Below, one piece after another: positions 45,820 to 55,097 of a stretch of 64,000 nucleotides of DNA. Location of the stretch: positions 1 to 64,000 of the forward strand of contig NZ_JAPHPW010000020.1 in the NCBI RefSeq assembly GCF_026241515.1, read 5' to 3'. A program made the translations under genes and the position numbers. The first letter of the stretch is position 1; every line of letters begins with the position of its first letter. Source of the stretch: Vibrio sp. 14G-20 (GTDB lineage Bacteria > Pseudomonadota > Gammaproteobacteria > Enterobacterales > Vibrionaceae). The notes under the pieces were generated by a model, which was not told the origin of the DNA, did no database searches, and worked only from the letters and a program-made list of their open reading frames with translations.

Positions 45820-46302
45820 ATGGATGCTATCGACCGCGTTGTAGAGCAATGGGCAAAGGAAAAGCCCGAATTAGAAACTGAGCCTATGGCAATGATGGGC
45901 CGGATTATGCGTATTGCCAAGTATATGGAGACGCAGGTTGCCGAGCTTCATAAAAAATACGACATGAAGCTGGGTGAGTTTGATGTGCTGGCCACCTTGC
46001 GACGCTCTGGAAAGCCTTATCGACTCACGCCATCAGAATTGATTGGCTCGATGATGCTGACATCAGGCGCGATGACCAATCGCCTTGATAAGCTAGAAGC
46101 TAAAGGGCTGATCAGTCGTGAGCACAGTAAAGAAGACAGACGCAGCGTGAGTGTTCAGTTAACCAAAGATGGTTTGATTTTGATTGACCAAATGATGACT
46201 GAGCATGTTGAAACGCAGAAGAAGCTGGTGAAATCTCTGTCTGCGAGCCAGAAGAAAAATACTAACCAGCTACTGAAAACATGGTTGAGTGCGTACGAGT
46301 AG
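45820..46302 (+). CDS. MarR-family transcriptional regulator
   Basis: 160-aa dimeric winged-helix repressor. The recognition region LMLTSGAMTNRLDKLEAKGL-like segment (residues ~75-95) and the wing with SKEDRRSVSVQLT are clear. ATG 45820 is used; a TTG two codons earlier also lies near GGAG. It diverges from the EamA exporter and probably represses both through the repeated TATCTTTAYGTTAA sites until its ligand appears. Confidence 0.87.
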   Translation: MDAIDRVVEQWAKEKPELETEPMAMMGRIMRIAKYMETQVAELHKKYDMKLGEFDVLATLRRSGKPYRLTPSELIGSMMLTSGAMTNRLDKLEAKGLISREHSKEDRRSVSVQLTKDGLILIDQMMTEHVETQKKLVKSLSASQKKNTNQLLKTWLSAYE

Positions 46303-46330
46303 TATTGTTGACCTCCTTTTATATTCATTA

Positions 46331-46363
46331 AAAAACCGAAGCTTAATAGCTTCGGTTTTTTTG
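46331..46363. terminator. Bidirectional terminator, MarR / GlcG genes
   Basis: A 13-bp stem AAAAACCGAAGCT / AGCTTCGGTTTTT with loop TAAT lies between converging genes, with a T-run on both sides. Confidence 0.9.
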
Positions 46364-46401
46364 TTCTTGTCTAAGAATTTCAAGTACAGCTAATTGGCTA
46401 G

Positions 46402-46842
46402 TTAAGCTTGCAGCATCTCGTCGCTAAACAGTTCAGCACAGCCAATGCCATTAATGGCGCAGCTTTCGTCGATATCTGATATATCGCCGCTAACCCCGAT
46501 AGCGCCCAGTACCGTTTTATCTTTGTCTCGAATCAGTAGCCCCCCTGGTACTGGCACCATGTTTCCGTGTGCCAGCACGTTTACGGCGGAGATGAATGCT
46601 GGTCGGTTGTCAGCATCTTGGGCGAGTTTTCTAGAGGAACAACCCAGTGCGAGTGCCCCCCACGCTTTAGCAATCGCGATGTCTGGTCGCATCATGCTAG
46701 AGCCGTCTTGACGTTGCAAAGAAATCAGTTTTCCACCGCTGTCTAAGACGGCGACCGTCAAAGGTTCTGTGTGGATCTTGTTTCCTGCTTTTAAGGTGCC
46801 ATCGATGATGGTTAACGCTTGTTGTAGAGTCAAACTTCCCAT
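46402..46842 (-). CDS. GlcG/HbpS-like (DUF336) protein
   Basis: 146-aa protein of the GlcG/HbpS family, whose members bind haem or small ligands. Typical blocks are TVAVLDSGGKLISLQR, PGGLLIRD and GAIGVSGD. In E. coli, glcG lies in the glycolate operon beside malate synthase G; here it follows malate synthase A with a 101-bp gap on the same strand. A clear AGGAG lies before the ATG. No signal peptide. Its role in glyoxylate metabolism is unknown. Confidence 0.85.
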   Translation of the reverse strand: MGSLTLQQALTIIDGTLKAGNKIHTEPLTVAVLDSGGKLISLQRQDGSSMMRPDIAIAKAWGALALGCSSRKLAQDADNRPAFISAVNVLAHGNMVPVPGGLLIRDKDKTVLGAIGVSGDISDIDESCAINGIGCAELFSDEMLQA

Positions 46843-46943
46843 GTTATCTCCTAGTTTTTCAAGGGGCCGTGTACCAAGCTAAGCCTGCCAATCATTACTC
46901 TTGTTGTGAATATCATTGACTGATTCAGCTCGGTACAAGAGTC

Positions 46944-48569
46944 CTAACTGGACTCTTGTAATAGCCCATAGCTGGGTAAAGTTAGGAAGGCAGCGAACTC
47001 TTTGGCTGTAGAAAGTTGATAGAAAAGATCAGCTGTCTCTTCAAATCGACCTGCTGCATAGCGCGAGTCTCCGACTTCATGTTTTATGGTGTCTAGCTCT
47101 TGGTAAAGCCAAGAGTGGAATAGTGATTTGGTAAAGGTTTGGCCATCATCGAGTGTTACCCCGTGGTGGATCCACTGCCAAATATTGGCTCTCGAGATCT
47201 CAGCAGTCGCGGCATCTTCCATAAGGCCGTAGATAGGCACACAGCCGTAGCCTTGAATCCAAGCTTCGATGTAATACAGCGCGATGCGTATATTCTTACG
47301 TACTCCTGCTTCGTCGCGACTGCCCTCACAAGGCTTGAGTAGCGTGTCGGCGTTGATCACATGCTCTGGGCTTTGGAAATCCATTTGGTTTACTTTGCTA
47401 TCTAAGTGCTTATCAAAGATCGACATTGCCAAATCAACCAGCGCAGGGTGCGCAACCCATGTTCCATCATGTCCGTTCTGAGATTCTCTTTGTTTATCTT
47501 CGATAACCTTGGCGGTTACACGCGCCATTTCTTGCGGGTCTTTTGCTGGAATAAAGGCTGACATCCCACCCATTGCTAATGCGCCACGAGCGTGACAAGT
47601 ACGCACTAACAGTTGGCTATAGGCGTTGAGGAATTCTTGATCCATGCAGATCCCATGACGATCTGGCAGGATGCGGTCTTTATGGTTCTTCAGAGTTTTG
47701 ATGTAGCTGAAGATGTAATCCCAACGGCCACAGTTCATCGCAACGATGTGATCACGCATGGCGTACAAGATCTCTTCCATTTGGAATACGGCTGGTAGCG
47801 TTTCGATCAATACTGTCGCGCGAATGGTGCCTTTTGGTACATGGAAATAGTTTTCGGTGAAGCTGAAAATATCGTCCCACCATTGTGCTTCTTCCATGCT
47901 TTCTAGCTTTGGAATGTAGTAGTAAACCCCTAAACCTTGTTGTGCACGTGATTGATAGTTGTGGAAAAAGTACAAGGCGAAGTCCATCAAGCAACCGCCG
48001 ATAGGCTGATTGTTGAATTGGATGGATTGCTCAGGAAGGTGGATCCCTCGTGGGCGTGCGATCAGCAGTGCAGGATCGTCGTTTAATTGGTAACGCTTCT
48101 GCTTTTTCTCATCGAAATAACTAATGGTGCCAAGGTTGGCGTCTCTTAGGTTGATTTGCCCTTCGACCATATTGGCCCAAGTAGGAGAAGACGCATCTTC
48201 AAAGCAGCACATGAAGACTTTCGCGCCTGAGTTTAGCGCGTTGATCACCATCTTTCTTTCGATAGGCCCGGTGATCTCTACTCGGCGATCGAGTAGCTCT
48301 GGTGGCGGTGTTGCCACTTTCCACTCTTTATTCTGGCGAATGGAAATTGTGTCTTTTCTGAAATTGGGTAACTCACCCTCGTCATATTGAGCTTGCTTTA
48401 CGTCGCGGTCACTTAGCAGGGTATGACGGCGATCTCCAAACTTATTGACGAGAGCTTCTAAGAATTTTAATGCATCTTTAGACAAGATCTCTTTGTACTC
48501 GGAGTTGTCCATCTTCCCAAGTACCTGCATACATTGTACTTCTTCTCTCTCTTTTACGTCATTCATCAT
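46944..48569 (-). CDS. aceB: Malate synthase A
   Basis: Condenses glyoxylate with acetyl-CoA to malate. The 541-aa product has the length of type-A enzymes and the family blocks ERKMVINALNSGAKVFMCCF followed by EDASSPTWAN, then RGIHLPE, and CGRWDYIFSYIKT in the barrel. ATG 48569 is chosen: AAAGGAG lies 6-7 nt upstream; a further in-frame ATG at 48599 would add ten residues. No isocitrate lyase gene is adjacent, so this copy seems tied to glyoxylate from another source (purines or glycolate) rather than to acetate growth. It diverges from gcl, with a TTGTATACAA palindrome close to each start. Confidence 0.93.
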   Translation of the reverse strand: MMNDVKEREEVQCMQVLGKMDNSEYKEILSKDALKFLEALVNKFGDRRHTLLSDRDVKQAQYDEGELPNFRKDTISIRQNKEWKVATPPPELLDRRVEITGPIERKMVINALNSGAKVFMCCFEDASSPTWANMVEGQINLRDANLGTISYFDEKKQKRYQLNDDPALLIARPRGIHLPEQSIQFNNQPIGGCLMDFALYFFHNYQSRAQQGLGVYYYIPKLESMEEAQWWDDIFSFTENYFHVPKGTIRATVLIETLPAVFQMEEILYAMRDHIVAMNCGRWDYIFSYIKTLKNHKDRILPDRHGICMDQEFLNAYSQLLVRTCHARGALAMGGMSAFIPAKDPQEMARVTAKVIEDKQRESQNGHDGTWVAHPALVDLAMSIFDKHLDSKVNQMDFQSPEHVINADTLLKPCEGSRDEAGVRKNIRIALYYIEAWIQGYGCVPIYGLMEDAATAEISRANIWQWIHHGVTLDDGQTFTKSLFHSWLYQELDTIKHEVGDSRYAAGRFEETADLFYQLSTAKEFAAFLTLPSYGLLQESS

Positions 48570-48600
48570 TGTTGTCTCCTTTAAACAATACGATGTCACT

Positions 48601-48610
48601 TTGTATACAA
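48601..48610. promoter_or_regulatory. Candidate operator near aceB
   Basis: TTGTATACAA, a perfect 10-bp palindrome 32 bp before the aceB start. The form recalls sites of GntR-family repressors. Confidence 0.5.
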
Positions 48611-48853
48611 AATGCCCTTTTTAAGGGTATTTATATTGTAGAAATTGTAAACAAGCAAACGGTATTTAACATTTATTTATCATTTGATCTTTTTGTAATT
48701 TATTTTTACGTAAAGATATTTTATGTAAAGTAATGAATTGTAAGCTTTTCAGGGTAAGTGCGTACTTAATGTGATGGGTTGGTGTAACAAAATTGTTTCA
48801 TTCTGGGGTTGATAAATAGTGAGGATGGTTCATAGTACACAAAAGTTAGTTTA

Positions 48854-48865
48854 ATTGTATACAAT
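48854..48865. promoter_or_regulatory. Candidate operator near gcl
   Basis: ATTGTATACAAT, a perfect 12-bp palindrome containing the same core as the aceB-side site, 17 bp before the gcl ATG. Confidence 0.5.
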
Positions 48866-48882
48866 CTGAACTGGAGGTTCGA

Positions 48883-50655
48883 ATGGCAATTATGAAAGCG
48901 ATTGAAGCAGCGGTAGAAGTGCTTAAACGTGAAGGTGTAGACATCGCATTTGGTGTTCCCGGCGCAGCAATTAACCCTATGTATGCGGCTATGAAAAAGC
49001 TCGGAGGAATCGACCACGTCTTAGCTCGTCACGTAGAGGGTGCATCCCATATGGCTGAAGGGTACACGCGTACTAATCAAGGCAATATAGGTGTGTGTAT
49101 TGGTACCTCTGGCCCTGCGGGAACGGACATGATCACGGGCCTTTATTCTGCGTCTGCAGATTCGATCCCAATTCTATGCATCACCGGCCAAGCGCCACGT
49201 GCTCGTCTTCACAAAGAAGATTTCCAAGCGGTCGACATTGAATCTATCGCTAAACCAGTCACTAAATGGGCAACCACGGTGCTGGAACCTGCACAAGTGC
49301 CACGCGCATTCCAAAAAGCCTTTCATTTGATGCGTTCGGGTCGTCCGGGGCCAATTCTGATTGATCTACCTATTGATGTTCAGCTGGCTGAGATTGAGTT
49401 TGATATCGATACCTATGAACCGCTAGAACCTTACAAACCGCAAGCAACTCGCGCGCAGGTTGAGAAAGCATTAACTATGATGTCTCAATCGGAAAAACCG
49501 CTGATTGTATCGGGTGGTGGCGTGATTAACGCTGGCGCGTCTGAATTGCTCCAACAGTTCGCCGAAATCACCGGTGTGCCAGTAATCCCAACCTTGATGG
49601 GCTGGGGCTCTATCCCAGATGACCATGACTTAATGGCGGGCATGGTGGGGCTACAAACTTCTCACCGTTACGGTAACGAAACCATGCTCAACTCTGACTT
49701 CGTGTTTGGTGTCGGTAACCGTTGGGCCAACCGTCATACCGGGTCCGTGGATGTTTACACCGAAGGTCGTAAGTTTGTACATGTGGACATTGAACCAACT
49801 CAAATCGGCCGCGTGTTCTGCCCAGATTTAGGGATTGTCTCTGATGCGAAAGCTGCGCTAGAGCTAATGGTTGAAGTGGCGCAAGAGTGGCGTGACGCTG
49901 GCAAGCTGCCAAACCGAAATGCTTGGGCAAGTGAGTGTCAGGAACGCAAATCGACCATGCTGCGTAAAACCAATTTCGATGAAGCACCAATGAAACCGAT
50001 GCGTGTTTATGAAGAGATGAACAAGGCATTTGGTCGTGACACTTGTTATGTGAGCACCATTGGTTTGTCGCAAATCGCTGCCGCTCAGTTCCTGCATGTT
50101 TATAAGCCTCGTAACTGGATCAACTGTGGTCAAGCTGGCCCGTTAGGTTGGACAACACCAGCCGCATTGGGTGTACGAGCGGCCGATCCAGATCGCGATA
50201 TTGTTGCTATCTCTGGTGATTATGATTTCCAATTTATGATCGAAGAACTGGCAGTAGGTGCTCAATTCAACCTGCCATACATTCATGTGTTGGTGAACAA
50301 CTCGTACTTAGGTTTGATTCGCCAAGCACAGCGTCAATTTGATATCGATTATTGTGTACAACTGGCGTTTGATAACCAGAATGCGCCAGAGCTTGAAGGC
50401 TACGGTGTTGACCATGTCGCGGTTGTTGAAGGTTTAGGCTGTAAGGCGATTCGAGTTCGTGAACCAGAGCAAATTGCCGCTGCGTTTGAGCAAGCTAAAG
50501 AGCTGATGAACAAGCATAAAGTACCGGTTGTTGTTGAGCTGATTCTTGAGCGAGTGACCAATATTGCGATGGGCGTAGAGATCAACGCCATCAACGAATT
50601 TGAGCCACTTGCCGAAAGCCGCGGCGATGCTCCAACGGCGCTGGCGTACAAGTAA
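48883..50655 (+). CDS. gcl: Glyoxylate carboligase (tartronate-semialdehyde synthase)
   Basis: ThDP- and FAD-dependent enzyme joining two glyoxylate molecules into tartronate semialdehyde with loss of CO2. The 590-aa protein has the three domains of the acetolactate-synthase family. Val51, in ARHVEGASHM, stands where other ThDP enzymes have a catalytic Glu; this replacement is a hallmark of Gcl. The ThDP motif starts at GDYDFQFM and ends at the NN of LVNNSYLGL. GGAGG precedes the ATG. First gene of gcl-hyi-glxR-glycerate kinase. Confidence 0.95.
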   Translation: MAIMKAIEAAVEVLKREGVDIAFGVPGAAINPMYAAMKKLGGIDHVLARHVEGASHMAEGYTRTNQGNIGVCIGTSGPAGTDMITGLYSASADSIPILCITGQAPRARLHKEDFQAVDIESIAKPVTKWATTVLEPAQVPRAFQKAFHLMRSGRPGPILIDLPIDVQLAEIEFDIDTYEPLEPYKPQATRAQVEKALTMMSQSEKPLIVSGGGVINAGASELLQQFAEITGVPVIPTLMGWGSIPDDHDLMAGMVGLQTSHRYGNETMLNSDFVFGVGNRWANRHTGSVDVYTEGRKFVHVDIEPTQIGRVFCPDLGIVSDAKAALELMVEVAQEWRDAGKLPNRNAWASECQERKSTMLRKTNFDEAPMKPMRVYEEMNKAFGRDTCYVSTIGLSQIAAAQFLHVYKPRNWINCGQAGPLGWTTPAALGVRAADPDRDIVAISGDYDFQFMIEELAVGAQFNLPYIHVLVNNSYLGLIRQAQRQFDIDYCVQLAFDNQNAPELEGYGVDHVAVVEGLGCKAIRVREPEQIAAAFEQAKELMNKHKVPVVVELILERVTNIAMGVEINAINEFEPLAESRGDAPTALAYK

Positions 50656-50676
50656 TCATCAAGTAATGTGTATCCG

Positions 50677-50725
50677 TAGAGCTGAGGTTTAGCCCTACGA
50701 AAAGCCTCTGATAGAGCGAGGCTTT
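50677..50725 (+). other. Two stem-loops between gcl and hyi
   Basis: GTAG-A-GCT...AGC-C-CTAC (50677-50699) and AAAGCCTC...GAGGCTTT (50701-50725) form adjacent hairpins in the 116-bp gap; neither has a T-run. They may stabilise the gcl mRNA or reduce read-through. Confidence 0.45.
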
Positions 50726-50771
50726 ACTACAAACAACCAGATTTACACAGATAAAGAATAAGGACAGAGTC

Positions 50772-51548
50772 ATGGCAAAATTTGCAGCAAACTTGTCAAT
50801 GTTATTCACGGAAGTTGATTTTATGGATCGCTTTGAGGCCGCTGCAGAAGCGGGCTTTCAAGGTGTGGAATACCTTTTCCCTTACGCCTTTGATGCTCAG
50901 GCAATCAAAGCAAAGCTCGACGCTAATAACCTAGAGCAAGTGCTATTTAACTTGCCTGCGGGTGATTGGGATGCTGGTGATCGTGGTATCGCGGTAGACC
51001 CAGCACGAGTTGAAGAGTTTCAAGCGGGTGTACCTAAAGCCATCGCTTACGCAAAATCGCTCGGCTGTGCTCAAGTGAATTGCTTGGCCGGGATTGTTCC
51101 ACAAGGTGTGACCCAACAAGACGCGCAATCAGCGTTTGTGATCAACCTGCATTACGCGGCGAACGCGCTAGCAGCAGAAGGCATCAGCTTAGTGATAGAA
51201 GCGATCAATACCCGCGATATTCCGGGCTTCTTCTTGAATACCACAGAGCAAGCTAAAGCGATCATCAAAGAGGTAGGGAGCGATAACCTTTCTATCCAAT
51301 ACGATATTTATCATATGCAAATTATGGAAGGCGATCTTACGCCGACCATGCAACAGAACATTGGTCAAATTGCACACGTGCAACTGGCGGATAACCCAGG
51401 CCGACACGAACCGGGTACTGGCGAAATCAACTACCCATTCGTGCTCAACTATCTTGATGAGCTTGGTTATCAAGGCTGGGTGGGCTGCGAATATAAACCT
51501 AAAACGACAACGACAGAAGGCCTTGGTTGGCTGCACCAGTACCGTTAA
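50772..51548 (+). CDS. hyi: Hydroxypyruvate isomerase
   Basis: Interconverts hydroxypyruvate and tartronate semialdehyde. The 258-aa protein is a xylose-isomerase-like TIM barrel with the usual opening FAANLSMLFTEVDFMDRFEA and the metal-site Glu residues in LVIEAINTRDIPG and GCEYKP. AAGGA lies before the ATG. It follows gcl and precedes glxR (37-bp gap), as in E. coli. Confidence 0.94.
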   Translation: MAKFAANLSMLFTEVDFMDRFEAAAEAGFQGVEYLFPYAFDAQAIKAKLDANNLEQVLFNLPAGDWDAGDRGIAVDPARVEEFQAGVPKAIAYAKSLGCAQVNCLAGIVPQGVTQQDAQSAFVINLHYAANALAAEGISLVIEAINTRDIPGFFLNTTEQAKAIIKEVGSDNLSIQYDIYHMQIMEGDLTPTMQQNIGQIAHVQLADNPGRHEPGTGEINYPFVLNYLDELGYQGWVGCEYKPKTTTTEGLGWLHQYR

Positions 51549-51585
51549 TTGCGTCTGGTAACCCTCAAACGTTAAGGAGAACAAC

Positions 51586-52482
51586 ATGTCTAAAATTGCA
51601 TTTATCGGAACTGGCATCATGGGTAAACCTATGGCGAGTAACCTTCAAAAAGCAGGTCACGATTTGATTCTGTCTGATCACTTTAATGCAGCACCTGCTG
51701 ATCTTGTGGCAGCGGGCGCAACGGTCTGCCACTCACCAGCAGAAGCGGCTGAAGCAGCGGATATCATTATCCTAATGGTGCCGAATACCCCTCAAGTTGA
51801 AGATGTCCTGTTTGGTGACAACGGCGTCGAGAAAGGCCTCACGGCGGGCGGAGCAACTGGGAAACTGGTTATCGATATGAGTTCAATCTCGCCAATCGCA
51901 ACCAAAGCCATTGCCGCTCGAATCAACGAAGGTGGTGCTTCATACCTTGATGCTCCGGTTTCAGGTGGTGAAGTTGGCGCGATAAACGCGGCTCTGACTA
52001 TCATGGTGGGCGGTGAGCAAGACGCCTTTGATAAAGCACGACCTCTTTTCGAAATCATGGGTAAGAACATCACGCTAGTAGGCGACAACGGCGCAGGTCA
52101 AACCTGTAAGGTCGCAAATCAAATTATTGTGGCGCTGAATATCGAAGCCGTGTCTGAAGCGTTAGTCTTTGCTTCGAAAGCCGGCGCTGATCCAGCACGA
52201 GTTCGTCAGGCGCTATTAGGTGGCTTTGCTAACTCTAAGATCTTGGAAGTGCACGGCGAGCGCATGGTTGAAGGCACATTCGACCCTGGCTTTAGAATCT
52301 CACTTCACCAAAAAGACCTCAACTTAGCGCTAACGGGCGCGCAAGAGTTGGGTGTCGCGCTACCGAACACGGCTAACGCTCAAGAGCTGTTTGGCGAGTG
52401 TGCCGAAATGGGCGGAGAAGGTTGGGACCACTCTGCGCTTATTCAAGCGATTGAGAAACGTTCTGACCACTCGATTCGTTAA
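51586..52482 (+). CDS. glxR: 2-hydroxy-3-oxopropionate (tartronate semialdehyde) reductase
   Basis: Reduces tartronate semialdehyde to D-glycerate with NAD(P)H. The 298-aa beta-hydroxyacid dehydrogenase has the Rossmann motif GTGIMGKPMASNL, the substrate block DAPVSGGEVGA and catalytic Lys175 in GQTCKVANQ. A strong AAGGAG is 6 nt before the ATG. Third gene of the glyoxylate-to-glycerate operon. Confidence 0.95.
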   Translation: MSKIAFIGTGIMGKPMASNLQKAGHDLILSDHFNAAPADLVAAGATVCHSPAEAAEAADIIILMVPNTPQVEDVLFGDNGVEKGLTAGGATGKLVIDMSSISPIATKAIAARINEGGASYLDAPVSGGEVGAINAALTIMVGGEQDAFDKARPLFEIMGKNITLVGDNGAGQTCKVANQIIVALNIEAVSEALVFASKAGADPARVRQALLGGFANSKILEVHGERMVEGTFDPGFRISLHQKDLNLALTGAQELGVALPNTANAQELFGECAEMGGEGWDHSALIQAIEKRSDHSIR

Positions 52483-52734
52483 TCTAATTAACGGTTTGTC
52501 TGTTTAGTGGTTAGTCAATCAACCGATTATCCATTAATTAATTCGGGCTGCTATTGATTCGTAGCCCACCAGTTTCAAACAGTTTGTTTATAAATCGCGT
52601 AGTTTCGTCTCCTTTTATACGCGTTCCTGATACGAGTCAGAGGTTGAAGTTGTTCCTTTCCAACTTGATCTTAGCAGGCACCCTTTGGCCTTGTATCGGG
52701 GTTCTTTTTTTCTCCGTCAACTAAGGAGTGGCTG
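52483..52734 (+). other. Leader of the glycerate kinase gene
   Basis: 252 bp with no gene. Small stem-loops are possible: GGGCT/AGCCC at 52545-52567 and AAGTTG/CAACTT at 52647-52666, then a T-run at 52706-52712 without a clear stem. It may hold a separate promoter; I recognise no riboswitch. Confidence 0.35.
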
Positions 52735-54045
52735 ATGGACATTGATGCTAAGCAGTTTCTGCAAACCCTTTTCTCAAGTGCTGTTAATCAGGCGCTACCT
52801 AAAAATCACATCGAACCTTTTCTTCCTCAAGACATTTTTTACCGCTCAGCTAACCAAGCTGGGCGAACTGTGGTAATTGGCGCAGGAAAAGCCGCCGCGT
52901 CGATGGCCGCTGAGCTAGAGGCCGTCTGGCAAGTTAAGCAACAGCAAGATCTCGCACTGCGTGACCTTGAAGGTCTCGTCGTGACCCGCTACGAACACAC
53001 CGAACCTTGCGAACACATTGAGGTGATCGAAGCGGCGCACCCCGTCCCGGATGCCATGGGCTTAGAAGTGAGCCAACGTATGCTGGAATTAGTGAGTGGT
53101 CTGAGTGCTGACGACACCGTTATTTGTCTACTGTCTGGCGGCGGTTCTGCTTTGCTAAGCCTGCCCGGTGGCGACATTAGCTTGGCTGAGAAGCAACAAA
53201 TCAATAAGGCGCTGCTCAAGTCGGGCGCCGCCATTGATGAGATGAACTGTGTGCGTAAACACTTATCGTCTATCAAAGGTGGGCGACTAGCGAAAGCTGC
53301 GTATCCAGCAAGAGTAGTCTCTTTAGCGATTTCAGATGTACCGGGCGATGACATCAGTGTGATTGCATCAGGCCCAACCGTACCTGACACAACGACACGT
53401 TTTGATGCGATGGCAATTTTAGAACGTTACCAGATAGAAACACCACGCTCGGCATTTGAATGGTTAAATAATCCAGAGTCAGAAACCGTGAAGCCGGATG
53501 ACGCTTGTTGGAAAAACGCAGAGCACCATATTATTGCCACGCCGATGTCGGCATTGGAAGCAGCCGCGGCAGAGGCCGAAGGTTTAGGTATACCTGCCTA
53601 TGTGCTGAGTGACTGCATTGAGGGGGAAGCTCGAGATGTAGCGAAGGTTCATGCTGCGTTGGCCAAGCAAGTCGCTAATAACAAGCACCCATTTGATACG
53701 CCTTGCGTGATACTTTCCGGTGGTGAAACCACAGTAACCGTTAAAGGCAATGGTCGCGGTGGGCGTAATTGTGAGTTCCTTTTAAGCTTGTATAGCGAGT
53801 TAAAAGGGCAGGAAAACATATTTGCTCTGGCGGCTGATACTGATGGCATTGATGGTGTTGAAGATAATGCAGGTGCGTGGATCACGCCTCAAACATGGCA
53901 ACAAGGTTCGAGCCTGTCGCTTAAAGCGCAAGACTATCTCGATGCCAACAATAGCTACGACTTCTTTAAGCAAGTCGGTGTGTTGTTGACCACAGGGCCG
54001 ACGCTAACCAACGTGAATGACTTCCGCGCAATATTGATTCTTTAA
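52735..54045 (+). CDS. Glycerate 2-kinase (MOFRL type)
   Basis: Phosphorylates D-glycerate, probably to 2-phosphoglycerate, so feeding glyoxylate carbon into lower glycolysis. The 436-aa protein has the class II (TtuD/GlxK-unrelated) architecture: N-terminal GK domain with IGAGKAAASMAAELE and LLSGGGSALLSLPGG, and the C-terminal MOFRL domain with LSGGETTVTVKGNGRGGRN. CTAAGGAG precedes the ATG. It closes the operon and is followed by a strong terminator. Confidence 0.92.
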   Translation: MDIDAKQFLQTLFSSAVNQALPKNHIEPFLPQDIFYRSANQAGRTVVIGAGKAAASMAAELEAVWQVKQQQDLALRDLEGLVVTRYEHTEPCEHIEVIEAAHPVPDAMGLEVSQRMLELVSGLSADDTVICLLSGGGSALLSLPGGDISLAEKQQINKALLKSGAAIDEMNCVRKHLSSIKGGRLAKAAYPARVVSLAISDVPGDDISVIASGPTVPDTTTRFDAMAILERYQIETPRSAFEWLNNPESETVKPDDACWKNAEHHIIATPMSALEAAAAEAEGLGIPAYVLSDCIEGEARDVAKVHAALAKQVANNKHPFDTPCVILSGGETTVTVKGNGRGGRNCEFLLSLYSELKGQENIFALAADTDGIDGVEDNAGAWITPQTWQQGSSLSLKAQDYLDANNSYDFFKQVGVLLTTGPTLTNVNDFRAILIL

Positions 54046-54100
54046 CCTGAACAGTTCGAATAGGCTGAAAAACCTTAAAGTTCGAAAACGCATACAATTG

Positions 54101-54139
54101 AATGGTCGCTCTTCCCCACATAAGAGCGACCATTTTATT
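54101..54139 (+). terminator. Terminator after glycerate kinase gene
   Basis: A 13-bp perfect stem AATGGTCGCTCTT / AAGAGCGACCATT with an 8-nt loop, followed by TTATT. Confidence 0.85.
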
Positions 54140-54237
54140 GCTATCAATGTTGTGACCTCGAGTTCTGAGATTATCTTCTGGACTAATGAAGCACGTTGAT
54201 TACTATGGCTTTAGTAATGAGCTGTAAAGGATGCAAC

Positions 54238-54846
54238 ATGTCTAGGATCAGACAAAAGAATCAAGATTTAATCATCGAAGTCGCGTGTGAACAATTCGCT
54301 ACTCATGGATATGCCGCAACAAAAATGGCTGATATCGCGAAAGCGGCCGACATCCCTAAACCTAATGTATTCTATTATTTCAGCTCCAAAGATAAGCTCT
54401 ACAATGCCGTTCTAGAAACCGTCACTCAGCCCTTACTGGAAGCGTCACGTCCGATTGAAGAGCTCAGCGATCCTGTTGAAGCCCTATCTCAATATATTCA
54501 AACCAAGCTGATCATTTCTCGTGACCATCCGCACGCCTCTAAGGTATTTGCTAACGAAGTGATGTCTGGCGCTAAAGTATTGCCGAAAGAGATTGGTGAT
54601 GAACTGTATAAGCAATCCCAGATGATCCTCGATAAGTTCTCAACGTGGTCAGCACAAGGCTTAATGGATGACGTTCCTGCACACCACCTGATGTTTACCA
54701 TTTGGGCGGCCACTCAAACTTACGCTGATTTTGGATGGCAGATTTGCAGCGTAATGCAGAAAGATCAGCTCGATGACAAAGATTATGAAGATGCCGCTGA
54801 GTTCATCACGCAGCTAGTGATTAAAGGCTGTGGTGTTAAAAGCTAA
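54238..54846 (+). CDS. TetR-family regulator (RutR-like)
   Basis: 202-aa TetR regulator. The N-terminal HTH reads FATHGYAATKMADIAKAADI, then PKPNVFYYFSSKDKLYNAVL; the C-terminal part resembles the RutR (YcdC) ligand-binding domain, which senses pyrimidines and controls nitrogen-base degradation in E. coli, including gcl. ATG 54238 is used since AAAGGA lies 7 nt upstream; an earlier in-frame ATG lacks a site. Its place between glyoxylate and amidohydrolase genes suggests that it controls this region. A fragment of a second copy lies at 56637-56717. Confidence 0.85.
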   Translation: MSRIRQKNQDLIIEVACEQFATHGYAATKMADIAKAADIPKPNVFYYFSSKDKLYNAVLETVTQPLLEASRPIEELSDPVEALSQYIQTKLIISRDHPHASKVFANEVMSGAKVLPKEIGDELYKQSQMILDKFSTWSAQGLMDDVPAHHLMFTIWAATQTYADFGWQICSVMQKDQLDDKDYEDAAEFITQLVIKGCGVKS

Positions 54847-54868
54847 TGTTGTTTGAACGTTTTTTTGG

Positions 54869-54892
54869 GGTCTGCGATTGCAGGCCTTTTTT
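54869..54892 (+). terminator. Terminator after tetR gene
   Basis: GGTCTGC-GATT-GCAGGCC, a 7-bp stem with one G-U pair, followed by six T residues. Confidence 0.85.
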
Positions 54893-55097
54893 GTTTGTGC
54901 ATGTGAGTGAGCATATGTGCAAAGCTACTTTTGTGACCTGTTGTGCAATAACTCATTTATCTTGTATTTTGCTCGATTAGGTATGCCATTTTATTTAAAG
55001 GTAAGGTTATAGTGTCGCAAAAATTTAGCGGTGATCTTTTTTAAAGGAAAAAACTAACCTTCTAACAATATTACACGCACAACATTAAGGTTTAGCA

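Larger units (their letters stand above)
48570..48882. promoter_or_regulatory. Divergent promoter region, aceB and gcl
   Basis: 313 bp with two matching TTGTATACAA palindromes near the two starts and AT-rich DNA between. A TTTACGTAAA palindrome also occurs at 48706-48715. No gene is seen. Confidence 0.6.

Noticed and set aside
52483..52734. Riboswitch in the long leader of the glycerate kinase gene
   Set aside because: Only short weak stems; no known riboswitch core recognised.
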